Assembly (NCBI GenBank): GCA_024138025.1 | Contig: JAMXBD010000721.1 | Coordinates: 558,001 to 622,000 of the forward strand | DNA: 64,000 nucleotides | DNA from: Combretum micranthum | Taxonomy: Eukaryota; Streptophyta; Magnoliopsida; Myrtales; Combretaceae | Direction of reading: 5' to 3' | Shown here: piece by piece, positions 1-13,151 of the stretch | Position numbering within the stretch: the stretch's first letter is position 1 | Layout of the letters: every line of letters starts with the position of its first letter | Position numbers and translations under genes: made by a program | Notes under the pieces: model-generated | Told to the model about the DNA's origin: nothing | The model's database searches: none | Seen by the model: the letters and a program-made list of their open reading frames with translations, nothing else

Positions 1-757
1 AAAAAGGAGTCTAATTGAGCAAAATTAAGTCTTAAACATATCCCAAAGTTGACTTTTAAGGCCTATGCAACTTTAGTTTGCATTTGGGGTGTATTTGAGC
101 TTCATTTGAGGTTCATTTGGGGCTTATTTAGGCCTATTTACTAACTTAACTACTAAGAACTTCTATCAACTAACCTTAAGTAAAACCAAAGTTGATTTTA
201 TAAATCTAAACTTAACTTAACACCTTAATGTATAAAAGACACAATTAATAATTATGCTACATACATTAATACGTATCAAACAAAAATATTAATTTCACTA
301 CATATGTAAAATAACACATTTAGACTATTACCAACACAACTATCATAAACATCATGCTCATTTAATTCAATATTTAAGATAAATAAACAAACACATGGAA
401 ATTAAATAGAATTTAAATTTAGATCATTTCACATGTTATTATCTGCTAATTATGGGAAGCATATTATCTTCAAAAATAACTTTTTCATATTTTCTATTCT
501 TCTATATTTACTTATATAGAAATATTACCAGATAATTATCATAATCTCATCTTTTTGTTAAATATAGTAAAAGTGTTTTCTATTTGTAATGGTTGCTAAA
601 GTCTAATACTTAACAAATATTAAACTCACCAATCTTAAAATATTTATATTTATTTATTTATTTGTAAATTCTATCTTTTGTTCTTATGTGTTTGTTGTGT
701 GTGTAATTTGTTACGGACGAAACAAACTTTATGCAAGGAGAATTTGCATGTACACTG

Positions 758-1015
758 ACATCCAACACTGCCAGCATTGAACTCTAGGATGTCGGTATTC
801 CTGTAAAATTTATGTGATATTGTTTCAGGACGCAGGCTTCGAAAGCCACCAGTGTTACAAGGTACACCACTGGTGTAGACACTCTACGCCGCCGGCTTTC
901 ATTCATTTTATGTAAAAATATTTTACGTAGCTTCTGTTCCAGTGCACGACGACTCGAAGGCTGCTGGCCTATCCACATACGCCACCAGCTTTGAGCATAT
1001 ACACCACTGGCATAG
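758..1015. repeat. Inverted and direct repeat patch, higher GC than its surroundings
   Basis: GACATCC near 758 pairs with GGATGTC near 789. CACCAGTG near 849 pairs with CACTGGTG near 869. A unit of about 33 bp (CCACCAGTGTT...TACACCACTGGTGTAG) at about 848-880 recurs in diverged form at about 981-1015. Such GC-rich palindromic patches in AT-rich DNA resemble subterminal repeats of CACTA or Mutator-like transposons, but no terminal repeat or target duplication was found, so the family is unknown. Confidence 0.4.
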
Positions 1016-3459
1016 GGTTATTGTAGGCACTATTCATCTTCCTCTTTTTTCTTCAGTTTGTATCTTATTTTTCTTACTCCATACGTGTATTATACTAGTG
1101 TTTAACCTACTTCTAAGTATTTTTCTATGATTCTCAACTATTATTCATGATATATCAATGCATATAACATATCATAATCCTCATATTATATGATTTCCTA
1201 GCTTCTACATATATCATAATATATAAATAAGGTTTTAAGGTTGGATATTACCTTGTAGGGGCTGATATTGATGTGTTAAACCCTCCCCCAAAGCTTGATA
1301 CGAGCCTAGGTTATTAGAAACATTGTTTAAGCTAAATTTTTATATATAAACTAACTTAAATGAATTTAACTTACCTTATTTGATCCTTTCTTAAGCTTGT
1401 TGTTGTTTTGTTGGAGCTTTGTTCAATGGACTTGTATTTGTATGTGTTTTATGGTGCAATTGGGAAATGAATTTTTGGCTATTCAAGTGTAGTTTGATTT
1501 TGATTGTTTTGTTCATTCAGGGGTTATGTATATATAGAAGAAGGAAGGTAGAGCTTAGCAAATTTTTGGCCAAATAGAAGCGAATTCCATCCACCAAACC
1601 AACTTGTTTATGCATGGTATAAGCTGCATTAATGAGGTGTTGATTTGGGTTAGTTTGATTGGTCTTGCATCAAATTTTCTTTGAATTTTATTGCTTCTTT
1701 TAACTCATTTGCTCCATATTTCGACTGGTGCAAATCGAGGAAATCACAGCCATATACTTATACAATTTGCACCGAATACATATATAATTAATATAATATT
1801 AATTAATTAATTATCTTAATTTTATGGTAGTTTATTAAGCTAAACGGGTATAAATATATCAGTTATTTAGGAGTTTTGTTTCTAGAAATTTATTTTAAGC
1901 TTCTACAAATTATCTAGGTTATTATTGACTTCAACTTTGAGTTTAAAATTTACGCAATTAATTATTTTTAGGATTTTATCTCACATAATTATGGTTTTCT
2001 AAGCTTAATAGGCCAATTTTGGTTTCGGGCTCTAAAAGCTTTAGAATTTTCTAACTAGAGCAATAGTGTGATCCAAATATTTATTTGAAGTTAGATTGTT
2101 AGTTATGAATCTATTTTTGTTCTTATTTTGTATTTATAACCTTAATGGTTCATTTTTAAATTATCGTTTTCTAACTATAAGTTTTATTATTTATTTGCTT
2201 TCTAATGTTCTTGAAATTGTAATTTAATTATTTCTATATTTTGAGTTTTTAATACCAACTATGAAATCTTGTCTTTGGTATCTGTTACTATTTATAAGAC
2301 TTTATTAGGGTTTGGAGTTATATATACATTTATTACTACTCGTAGTTCTATTTTAAGGCTTTTGTTGACTCCTACATTGACCTTCTATTTTTATATTTAT
2401 ATTTCTATTTATTTATACTAGTATGAAAATTCTTGGTGTTTACAGATTTAGTTTAAACATTTTAGATGATTATCTTAAGCTTAAAAAGTAATGAGAACAA
2501 AATATGAGGATTTCTAGAATAAAAATTAATTACTTGATCTAAGAATCTAATTTAGGAATTTAATTTGGATTTGGGCTTAAGAACTAATATTTTTAAACAA
2601 GTAGATGAATTCAAAATTTATGGGAATTAAGAAATATGATTTAGGTTAAATTGGCTAAATTAGGGCATTTTTATAAATTTAGGTAATTGAACTTGAAAAA
2701 TTTGGGTCATTTATAAATTGAAAGAAAAAAGGGTTTAATTTGATGATTGTAAAGAATTTAATATGTTAATTCATGAAATAAACTAAAGCTTAAGGTTTAC
2801 AAATTTACTAAACATTTAAATTGATTTTTTTCAAGGGTTTAGATATTTGAAATCGAAAGAAAAGAAGTTTAGTTTGAGAACCATAAGAGATGACAAAATT
2901 TAATATGTTGAAAAAGATTGCTAAAAAAATTAGGCTAATTGAGAAGAACATTTGAAATCTCAAAATGCAATTAATTTATTTACTAATTTGATTATGTCGA
3001 ATTATGTAATCATACTCTATAATTTTTTTACTTAATTTGATTAAATTATTTAAGTTCAATTTCTACTTTGATTATTTTTAGATTAAGTTTTGTTATTACA
3101 ATTCAATTCTAAAGAAATTTTGAATTATTTTTCCAACATTTATATTTGTTAAGTTTATTTGGTGCAAGTGTTATAATTACATTATTTCATGCTTTTATCA
3201 CATTTATTCAATGCTTCTTGCTATTTTTGTTTTCGTGAAATGTATTGAAATTTATTGTTGTTTTAGTTTAGTATCACTTCTTTATAATCATTCATTTATA
3301 TCTTATTGTCATAATTCGAAAATTTTTAATATTTCTTTTACTTTATAAGACTGATATTTCATGCAATATAATATATATAAAATAGTAAGATTTGGTTTAG
3401 GGATTTCAACTTTTCACTGACTCGATTTGAAAAGACTTGGACTAGACAAGGACGACAAA

Positions 3460-3530
3460 TGACTAACAACTCAACTTGACCCAACTCATCTCAACTCGAC
3501 TCAACTCATCTCAACTCATCTTGACTTTTT
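3460..3530. repeat. Short tandem CTCAACTCATCT-like repeat
   Basis: Imperfect tandem copies of CAACTCATCT / CAACTCGACT run over about 70 bases. This is simple-sequence DNA with no visible function. Confidence 0.55.
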
Positions 3531-3765
3531 TCTCAAATGACACATGACAACATGACACTAACTCACACAGACGATAACTTAACAAATAAAGGTTAGTTCA
3601 CTTTTCCATTTTTATTTGTATATATATGACAACATGCATATGAAACATAAATTACTAATATTCTTTTAATTATCTGGGATGCTATATTTTATAACTTTTA
3701 TTAATACTATCATCTTGTTAAAGTTGTAATTAAGGTATCTCATTAGTTCATTGAGTTATTATGGA

Positions 3766-4572
3766 TAGACATCATCATGAGTCGGTTCCGAACCGAAAAC
3801 TGACCTGACTCGTCACCGGTAGTTTCTAAATTGGGAACCAGCCTGGGAATGGCGGGTCTGAACCGATAAAGGACCTGTCAGTTCTGGCGGGTCCTTCCGA
3901 TTCCATCCCTAAAAATGCATGACCCGGCAGTTTTGGAACTGCCGATTCAAGAACCGGCAGAACCGGAGGTTCTACACCATAAAAATTATAAAAAAAGTAA
4001 GAAAAAAAATTATAATTATAAAACAAATATTTAAAACCACTTTCACATAAATAATAAAAAATTTATTTCCTATTCACAATATTTAATGTGTTATTATTAA
4101 CAACACAAGTAATAAATACATTTGAAATCATATATTGTTCAATTTATGCAGACTTCTAAACAAAGAGACTTTCTTTCTTAACTATGTGCGATTCATCTTT
4201 TGTATTGAGAATTATATCTTGAATATTTTATAGTGTCACATTGCTAATATAACAATTAAAAAAGTGCAAGTGTTTGTATATAAATAAATGCATAATTATA
4301 GAATTTCTTTTAACTAATGTTATGAACAATTATTGTTAAGCTCAATGTTATTTCAAGTTAAAAATTTATTTTGCATTTTTTTTAGTTAAATTAAGTAAAT
4401 TATTCAATTGGTTTTTTTTTTTTTCATGGTTCTCGCTTTCTCTAGAACCGAAACCGAACCGTAGGAATCGGACCGGCTCTCATGGGTCCGGTTCGGATTC
4501 CACCACTTTTGGAACTGAGAACCGGCGGCTCGGGTCCGGTTCTAGACCCGAACCGAACCGTGACGACATCTA
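3766..4572. mobile_element. Non-autonomous hAT transposon, family 1 copy A
   Basis: An 807-bp element flanked on both sides by the identical 8-bp target duplication ATTATGGA (3758-3765 and 4573-4580), the size hAT transposases make. The terminal inverted repeats read TAGACATCATCATGAG at the left and TAGATGTCGTCACGG when the right end is reverse-complemented. Both ends carry dense GGTTCCGAACCG / AACCGAACCG subterminal motifs, as expected of transposase-binding sites. The interior is AT-rich and encodes no transposase, so movement would need an enzyme supplied elsewhere. A second copy with the same ends and interior lies at 30790-31638. Confidence 0.9.
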
Positions 4573-5573
4573 ATTATGGATCATTGATTGTAGAGAATTA
4601 TAAGAAATTGCATCTTGAAATTTTATTAATAACAATTTTAACTCTTAAACAACAATTAAACTGTTCATTTATTTAATATTCTTAAATCATGAAAAATCAG
4701 GAGTGATTACTTTTCTTCATTATATACTTAGTGATTATTAGGTTCATGTTGTATAAACCTAATATTTACACTTAGCCCTAAGATTGTTGATCCCCCATGA
4801 CTTAAAAGGGGAAACTACTTGATCAAGCCTTTTAATTACCACAAATTAAAGAAGCCTGCTACTTACTTAGAGGGGAACACACGCTTAGATGGACCCCTAA
4901 ATATTCGGAAGGCCCTTGACTAAAATAGGCTAGAGTACTTTCCTCAATAAACAAAGGGAAGTTTTCCATCTTGGGGTAATTGACTTTCCTAATAAAGAAC
5001 GACGATACACTATACATGTCCTAACTGGTTAAGAGTAGCTTACTTTGCATTACTATTATGCATCATTGTTTACTTACTGACTTAAATATTGGAGTAGCTG
5101 TGCCAAATATAGTTCCTATGCCTACTAACTAGATATCATAGGCCTGAGGATTGACAACCTCATAGGCCTATTTGACTTGGAGTGGAGTGGATCACAGTTT
5201 TAAGGAATTCAAAGTATACTAGCCAGAAAATGCTTGACACATGCATGTCAAAATCTACCGTTGTTTTGTAGTTAATTCACTAATAACAAAGTATTCCACA
5301 ATAATAACACAACAACATGTTAGTTAACAACAGTCATGATATTTAAGCCTCTAGCTAATTAAAAAGGTTTGTGTAATAACCACTTGAGCAATTATATACA
5401 AGGAAACAAAAAATAAAATGGTTTATTAAATGTTGGATTATTCATACAGGAGATCAACAACAAGCAAGTAATCGAGTAAAGGGTGTTCTCATTTGAATAT
5501 GTGAATTCCTTGTAGTTCACGTGTTCTTAAAGTCCTAATTGTATTGTAGCAAGGTCATCCTACCATTTATATA
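4573..5573. other. Gene-free stretch between two hAT elements
   Basis: About 1 kb of moderately AT-rich sequence with no convincing exon or repeat boundary. The section from about 4750 to 5250 is less AT-rich than its surroundings but shows no recognisable protein similarity in any frame. Confidence 0.5.
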
Positions 5574-6676
5574 TAGGATGCAACTAGGTGGGTTACTATA
5601 GGGTACCCAACTCGCTAAAAACCTTGTAGAGTTTGATTCTATAGGGTTATGGGATGGTATAGTAAAAGATTTTGTGACCTTATAAGATCGTGGTTGGGTT
5701 CGGATCGTAGTTAAGACCCTATAGGATCGACTCGACGTGCTGAAAATTACAATAAAAATATAATTTAAATTTTCAATTGAAAAAAAAATTTAACAAACAT
5801 TAAGATTTGTTATAACTCACATAGTACCGGGTTGATATAGTAAGTGGGTTTTTTTTTAAACTTATATCTAATGGTAGAGGGACAAGTAATATTATCCCTA
5901 CTAACATTATTGGTGCCGGTAATTAAATATTAGATAATATGTCAAAGGAATAATTTCCTTATTTTTAATTGACATAGTTTATTACTTAATATAATATGAA
6001 GTGTGTATTTTATTAACTAAAAATATTATTAAGCACATTTTCTATTGTTTTCGATATTTAGACATTAATGTCCTTGTTTTCAACAAGAAAAAAATTAAAA
6101 TGAGATACCACCTACAACTCGAAAAGATAGAAGGCTAGCTTCATAAATTTTGTATTATAAAAGTTTGGAATAAAATTTTTCTTATTTAGATGGTGTTTAC
6201 ATTTTCATTATATTTAATCACATATTTTGATATAGGAAAAATGCAAAAGAATCACATTTTATCCCACACTAAAATTAAATAAAAAGTATATATAAACAAT
6301 AAAAATATTGCAAAAAAACAAAATGCATCACACATATACAACAACTTTTGATATTACACTATCTTGTTATTACACTTTTTTTGAAGATATTGATATAGGA
6401 TATGCAATGTGAAGTTGATATTACATTGTCTTATTTATCCATTTTGTAAGAACTTCTACATAAGAAGAATAAAAAAGGAAAGAAAAAAAAAGAGTAAAAA
6501 TGTAATTGTGTCGGCTGGAAGGTACGAGTCAGGATTATGATCCTATGGGGGTAGGGTTTGGGTATTGCATAAAAAACCCTATAGGATCATGGTTTGGATT
6601 TAGGTGACCCTATAGGAAACTGGTTGGGGTCAGATCTTGTATGATCTATCTCAAACATGCCCCGATTGCATCCCTA
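5574..6676. mobile_element. Non-autonomous hAT transposon, family 2
   Basis: A 1103-bp element with identical 8-bp flanking duplications TTTATATA (5566-5573 and 6677-6684). The left end begins TAGGATGCAACTAGG; the right end reverse-complements to TAGGGATGCAATCGG, so the inverted repeats differ by one indel and a few substitutions. TAGGGATG resembles the ends of the maize Ac family of hAT elements. Near both ends the motif CCCTATAGGATC and its variants recur, a typical subterminal repeat pattern. The interior has only short open frames and no transposase. It is not the same family as the elements at 3766 and 30790. Confidence 0.87.
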
Positions 6677-8506
6677 TTTATATAGTATACATATGGCATT
6701 CCGTGTTTTTATACTAAATCTTCAAATTCGTGCAACTCATTCCTCTTATCTATTTAAATAATCGATACATAGATGCTATCATTGTAACCATATTGTTTAA
6801 ATATACTATTAACCCAAGTCTGGGAGGAACATTAAAATTATGGAAAGACCCTTTAAATTACTTGTATTTCTCTAGCAATTTAATACTTCTAGAACTTGAG
6901 ACTGTATACCCTGAAATAGTAAAAAAGTTTATGATAATTCCACATCTTTGTAAATCATATTCGCAAGTGTACAATATGATTGGATCGGGATAACATCATA
7001 TAAACATTGAATTAACTATAAAATAAACTACCTTATAATAATATGGCCAATATTCTATGATTATTCCTTACTAGTTCAAACTTAATTAGAAAGCTTACAT
7101 TTTCAAGATTAATCTGATAAGAGTGTTTAAATTATTACAAAATCACTTTTTAATTATCAATCTAGCCTAATCAAGCTTACCAAAAGTAACACTTACTTAC
7201 TCTATGCTTCAATATTAGTAATTAAGCTCTTTATCTTTAATTTTTACAAATTGCATATTGTCCTCCTTTTAACCACATTTTGTTGCTGAACTAATACATT
7301 CACTTGTTTGTTAGAAATAGTTTTTTTTTCCCCTCTAATACAATAGGGAGGGGTTCGCACTTGTAACTCTCACATAAGAGATTAGGGATAATGCCACTGG
7401 ATTATAAGGTCATTAGCTGTTAGATATATAGTTACTTTACTCATAACTTTCACGATAATATATATGTATATATATATATATATATATGATTAATAAGTTT
7501 GTTGTATCAAGACAGCTTGTAATTTCCAAAACAAATCATAATATAAACCGCAATTAGCAAAATTACTCATATCAATTAAGTTTTTGACTTTTTATATAAT
7601 GAATGGCCTATAAGTTTATTAAATCTAGGAAATACCATGTATTCCCCAAACCTACCTAAAATTCTGCAACCTCTTTTCCATAATTAATCCTGCATTCAGA
7701 AATTACAAATTTATTTCCATTTATTAGTAAATTAATTAGTTCATTCCTTATTCGAATTATACTAAATCATGGGGAATTTACAACCTACCAAATATAAGTA
7801 GCATCCTAAACAGAATGTTAGCAGCTTGTCCCATCATTAGATTAATCAATGGTACAACATTGAGCATGTACTGGTTCAAATATCCTTAGAATCAGTAATG
7901 TTTACAATATATTTCTCATCTGATCAGGTTCCTAAATTCATTAATACAACATGACAAACCCATTTGAATAATTTTCAAAGTACCATGTACTTAATTGATT
8001 TATATTTAAATTCTATGATAATATTTTATCATTTCCAAGAAGTCTGGTCAGCACATAATTTTTCTTAAAATATTAATTTAATATCTTATAATTCACATAA
8101 TTATTAGTATTTTGTGTAATATATCAAATAAAAGTCCAGATAACTTCACATAAAGACACTAAACGATTGTATATATATCTAAATTTTATTCTGTAATTTT
8201 AAATTCACCATTGGTATTTTGTTCAATCATTTAGATTTACTAATATGTCCCCATTTTATTATAGGTTTATTTTACAAATTTTTAGTAGTCATGTTGTTTA
8301 CCAACCGATTGACTGATAAGCAGATTATAATTTTTTTTTATAATTGTAATTTCAGTATGTAAAACCAGCACTATTAATTAACCTTTTTCTTTTTTTTCGC
8401 TTTTTCCTCTCATTTTGATTTTTCTACTTTTATATATGTTTTTATACTAGTTCTACCTGGTGTTGGTGTCACGGTCCCATTTTTTTTTCCGAAGCATGGG
8501 CCGAAT

Positions 8507-8590
8507 ACAATGGTCAAAGTCTTTAATCGGTCCAATTGTAAGGACAAGGGTATTTCCAAGTGTTATTGATTTACTTTTTCAACAAAGGAT
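8507..8590. repeat. Dispersed repeat, copy 1
   Basis: Shares roughly three quarters of its bases with 10174-10260; common blocks include TTCAATCGGT / TTTAATCGGT, CAAGTGT and CTTTTTCAACAA. A second shared block (CCAGCACTAT...AATT) precedes each copy, near 8363 and 9799, in the same order but at different spacing. It is probably part of an old duplicated or transposed segment. Confidence 0.45.
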
Positions 8591-10173
8591 TATGAATGTT
8601 TTTTTTCCTTTTAATTAGCATAAATGAACTTACAAGATTAGTAGTAATACTATTAGACGATAAGATTATTAGTAATATAGGATTTCTATAAAATTAAAGG
8701 TAAAAGACAACCTTGACATCTTTAATTTTCATTATTTAAATATTATATTTCTTTACTTACCCTTAAATTGAAAAATATTCTCTTTATAATCTACACATAC
8801 TAAAAGTAAAATTTAATCATTATTTTAATTGGCTTTTGGTAAATTTATTTATTTTTTTCTATTTTTGTTTTCTGTGGTTTGTTGAAAACCAATCTTTACT
8901 TTGTTTTTTTTTTCCCTTTATTTTTCCCCTTAAACAAAGGGAACTGACGGGGAAAAAAAAAAAAAAAACTAAAACAAAGGGAACCGCTTTTGTGTAATGT
9001 TCTCACGTTATCTGTTTCCACTATTCGCTCGTGTCATCCGACTTTATTTATATTTATATTTTTTTTTTCCTCATCACACTTTCCTTCTATTAAAATCTCT
9101 CAGTTTTTTTCCCCCTAGTCTCAATCCAATATCTAACCAAGCATGTAATTATGACCCTTCTTCTTCATTTCTAATTAGAAAGCAAATTCAAACCACCTAT
9201 ACTCATATGTGCATAACCATATAATTATTCTTAAAATCAGAAGAAATTTTATGTCGAGATTGGATGGTAGATTAAAAAGGATTTCTCAAAGTCATGACGA
9301 AGATTGTTATAAGTTTCATTCTAAGTTTCATATTAATTTAGTATCTTATATCACATTCAAATCCTAATTACTTCACCAACACATATACAATATAATTGTA
9401 CAAATATGTACATTCATTCTATGACATTAAATTCACCACTCTTTCTTTGTTCAAGGATAGACAAAATTATCAATCTAACCACAATTTCATTCTCAGTTTA
9501 TTTTACAAATTCCTTATGTCCACATAATAAGAAGGTGACCATATTTTCACAAATATAGTTTTATATTCGTATCAAACATAGAAAAATTCAATGGTTCCAT
9601 CGTTAATTTTGATGGAACCAGTCCCGTCATTATCTAACGGCTTATACTATAAACAATCACGATCGAACCACTAAAATAATTAATATTCCATTTACTATAT
9701 TTATTTTAATATTTAGATAGTTGACTAGGACTGAATCGTAAAAGTTTTCATCAAACATATATATAAAATATATATATATATATATAAGCGCACTATGTAC
9801 CAGCACTATCAATTGACCCTTTTAACAAACATGAGAAATGAACAAACAATTAAATAATGTTTATTTAGTGCATTCTAGTCATCTACAACAACAACCTTTC
9901 ATTTATCATCCTTTAACTTTAACTAATGCATTTAAAAAATTATTTCGATTTTGTTGCTCTAGCTATATAAAGTAATAAAGAGATTAGGACCATAAAAGTT
10001 GTTATTTAGAAGGCGAAGAAAATTTTATAATTTAGTGGTGGTTATAATAAGATTGATCCTGTCAAATTATTAAATGAATTAGATTTATTTCAATTGTGAT
10101 AAATTTTTAAATATTTTTATAATTAATTTAATTATAATGTTACTAGTAACAAAGTAAACAGCAGACCGATAGT

Positions 10174-10260
10174 ACAATTGTCAATGTCTTCAATCGGTGC
10201 AATCCCAAGGAGAAGGGAAGACCACAAGTGTCGATTATTTACCTTTTCAACAAGTGATAA
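10174..10260. repeat. Dispersed repeat, copy 2
   Basis: The counterpart of 8507-8590, in the same orientation. It ends beside a poly(A) tract at 10290-10310. No target duplication was found around either copy. Confidence 0.45.
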
Positions 10261-10882
10261 CTTAAAGGCCTCCACGCCACCCCCCACCAAAAAAAAAAAA
10301 AAAAAAAAAAACGTGATAACTCTAATCATATCAATAAATGGACTTTGATGATAACTAGCGCGTAGATTCTAAGTCCATTTTGCAACAAATATTTTTCCTT
10401 TTGAATTTCTTAGGACAATTACCAGTAATTTTAATTACTTGAATGTACATACATATATTACATGGGATTCTATTTATCTATACTTAAATAACGTTAACAA
10501 ATTTGCATATTAACCACATATTACATATTTGATGAGTATATATATTTCTTAACGTCATTTTACTTCTTATTTAAATTATACATAGCATACAACTTAAACA
10601 TAATTTCAGCAAATGTAGACATTAAGTAGAGATAATATAGGACTTGCCTTATCAACAATATGTACCAAATAGTTTAATTTATTTTTACATAAATAATAGA
10701 AATTTATTATCTATTATAAAATTGCATATATAAGATGTGATTTTATTTTCCCTTTAAATGCCTCATCTCTTACATGGGACGTTTATGATTTTTGAGAAAA
10801 TAATAAAACTTTTTATTTGTTGTAAATCACATATTAAAAATGAGATTTTACTCTTTATTTATTTACAAAAGTACTAAAATGT

Positions 10883-11031
10883 TCATGCCTGGGTATTATC
10901 GACGGATGGAATGTTATTTTTGGTGCCTTCCATCATTGGAGATGGGTGTGTGGATGCATATATATCACTTCTTAAGGAAACTATGGATTGTTTCAAATGA
11001 CATTGCTATTCACTAGATTGAAAGATAATAT
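10883..11031 (+). pseudogene. BAHD acyltransferase 3' fragment, unit 1
   Basis: About 45 codons matching the C-terminal end of the BAHD pseudogene at 27126-27262 (the ...VPS.IGDG...DAYISLLKET...CYSLD region). A one-base loss after GGGTATTATC breaks the frame, and TGA near 11009 interrupts it again. There is no promoter or upstream exon; homology begins abruptly at the codons for MPxYYP and continues into the 3' flank. It cannot make an enzyme because the HxxxD catalytic region is absent. Confidence 0.8.
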
Positions 11032-12576
11032 CATGAACTCGTATAATGTGAGAGTGCGGATATATATTATATAATGTATAAAATATTAATATCCATGCAT
11101 GTATACATATATATATATATATATATGGCAGTCTTAGTTTATATATATGGCAATCTTCGCATAGATTTATTCCTATGTTAGTGTAAGTGTCTAATTTAAA
11201 TGTTGTGAGTTACTACTCTAGTAAAAGGGCATTGCAATTTTATGGTGGATTGATTTAGAAGTTCTTCTATATATTAATTGTCAATTAATTTACCCTGTTT
11301 GCTCTCAATCCTTTGTATGTATATATTTGCACGAGGACAGAAACACACATATAAAGAGAGAGAGCACCTATGACGTGCATGTGTGTGTACCACTACAGTG
11401 GAGCTTGGCATAAATAGCAAGTGATTGTCCAATTACTTTTGGTAGGAAAAAAATCCCATAACTCCTAAAATCCTTCCCCGAGTGATCCTTGTTTTACTTT
11501 TGTGGGTTTGAGGATTGATGATGACGTTAAAAGGCTTGTACGAAAACGCAGTGATGGAAGCAGATACTGGAGAGTAGATATCCAACGATTGTATGTAAAT
11601 TTAGGAGGAGAGAGGAAGAAAAATGTAAGACATTAACTAAAGTAGACAAGATGGCATATCACTTCATGTTGACTCCCTAATAAATTAAATGAAAAACGAT
11701 AAAAATAACTCTCCTAGGAAGAAGAGATATCTTGCTAGGAGAGAGGAACAAAAATTAAAGTTGAAAGGATGGCATATCACTTCATTTGGCTTCATGACAA
11801 ATTAAATGAAAAGAGAAAAAAATTAACTCTCCTAGGAAGTAGAGGAAAAACTTGGCTTAAGTCATATATTTGCGACGTAATTTTTGATGTGATAATATGA
11901 TGCACAAACAACCATTCAATTATTGTAAACTGTACTTAATTAGTTAACTATATATACGTTATGCATTTTTGTGGAGATTTTATAGGTTTTTAGCAGGAAC
12001 AAATTTATATGTGCACAACCTTGGTGCTGCCTAAACTCAAGGGGCAGATTGAGGACTCGGCAAGTTTGATCCAAGGCGTGACACATTGCAATGAGTTGAA
12101 CATGCTTGGTTGTGGGTCACCCCGAGGACTCAATGTATTGATCAGTCAAGGCACGACAAGTTCAACATTGAAATTTGACAAAGTTCAAAAAAATGCACAG
12201 CCTTGGTCAAGTGGTTAGTCAAGGGTTCGACGAGTTCAAAGTTTTGGGTGCGATAAGTAAAAAATCCAAGACTCGATGAGCTAAAGATAAAAGACTTGGT
12301 CGAGGCCAAAAGTAAGGTGCAACAAGTCTTGAGGCACGATAAGTTTAAATTTAAGGCTTGATGGAGTGCACACGAGTAAAGACTTCTTGAGGGACAGCAT
12401 TGAGGAGCGACATCTCGAGGTACAACTAGTATTAGGGCGCGATAGTTTTAAAAATATGGATCGATATGGCAATAGAGCCGTTGAAGCATTTAATGCTTGA
12501 CGACTTAAATATGTTATTTGTAACGGATATTTGAATTTATAAAGGCTTTAAGTACTCTATCCTTGGGGGATTGGCA

Positions 12577-13091
12577 TGTGGGAGTGTGAATTAATAAGAG
12601 CTTTTACTTACAAACAAATAAATCATTTATTTTTCTCAATCTATAGATCATTAAATTTGCAAATATCTGTAAAGAGAGAGAAAATCACTCTAGCGCTTTG
12701 CTCTTGTATTTGCTATCTATCTGAAAGCGTCTAACGAGAGAAAGGAAATGGTGTATTTCCTGTGTGCTGTAAAGTGTTGTATCGCTCAGCTTGAGCATTC
12801 TTTTGTAATTAATAAAATTGGTGGTGAAGACCTCGATTGGAGGTAATGGTGGACCATGAAGAGTAGAAAGTGGGTTAAACTCTACGTTATATCTAGACTA
12901 ATATTTTCTATCTCTATCTCTTTTATATTTCATATTTTAATATGTTGTTATATTTTCCATTCTAATTGAAGTTAATTTTGATTTGTTGAATGAAAATTAA
13001 TTGCTTAAATTTTTGGGGCAAATACTCAATTCACACCACACCCCCTTCCCCTTCCTATGGAGTATTTTATAGTGCATTTTCTTGATTTTCA
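12577..13091 (+). mobile_element. Copia-type LTR in tandem unit 1
   Basis: Begins TGTGGGAGTGTGAATT and ends TTTTCA directly before TTGGTATTAGAG, which matches the usual initiator-tRNA-Met primer-binding site (TGGTATCAGAG) with one change. An AATAAA polyadenylation motif lies near 12809. The TATA-like TTATAAAGG at about 12538 and the unit-specific block upstream may mean the LTR really starts earlier than 12577; the left boundary is uncertain. No matching 3' LTR follows within the unit. Confidence 0.65.
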
Positions 13092-13151
13092 TTTGGTATT
13101 AGAGGTTTGTCTCTATATATTTTGTGTTTAATCGCATATAGAATAAAGATC

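Larger units (their letters stand above)
1..3765. other. Gene-free AT-rich stretch
   Basis: No coding exon, RNA gene or bounded transposon could be supported here. Open frames are short and read like AT-rich noise. The only islands of different composition are the inverted-repeat patch at 758-1015 and the CTCAACTC-rich run near 3460-3530, listed separately. Confidence 0.6.
6677..10492. other. Gene-free AT-rich stretch
   Basis: No exon or bounded element was recognised. Contents are AT microsatellites (7460-7487, 9760-9786), long poly(A)/poly(T) tracts (8950-8968, 10290-10310), a TTTTTCCCC...GGGGAAAAA inverted repeat around 8922-8958, and a pair of similar segments at 8507-8590 and 10174-10260. 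The open frames here are low-complexity. Confidence 0.5.
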
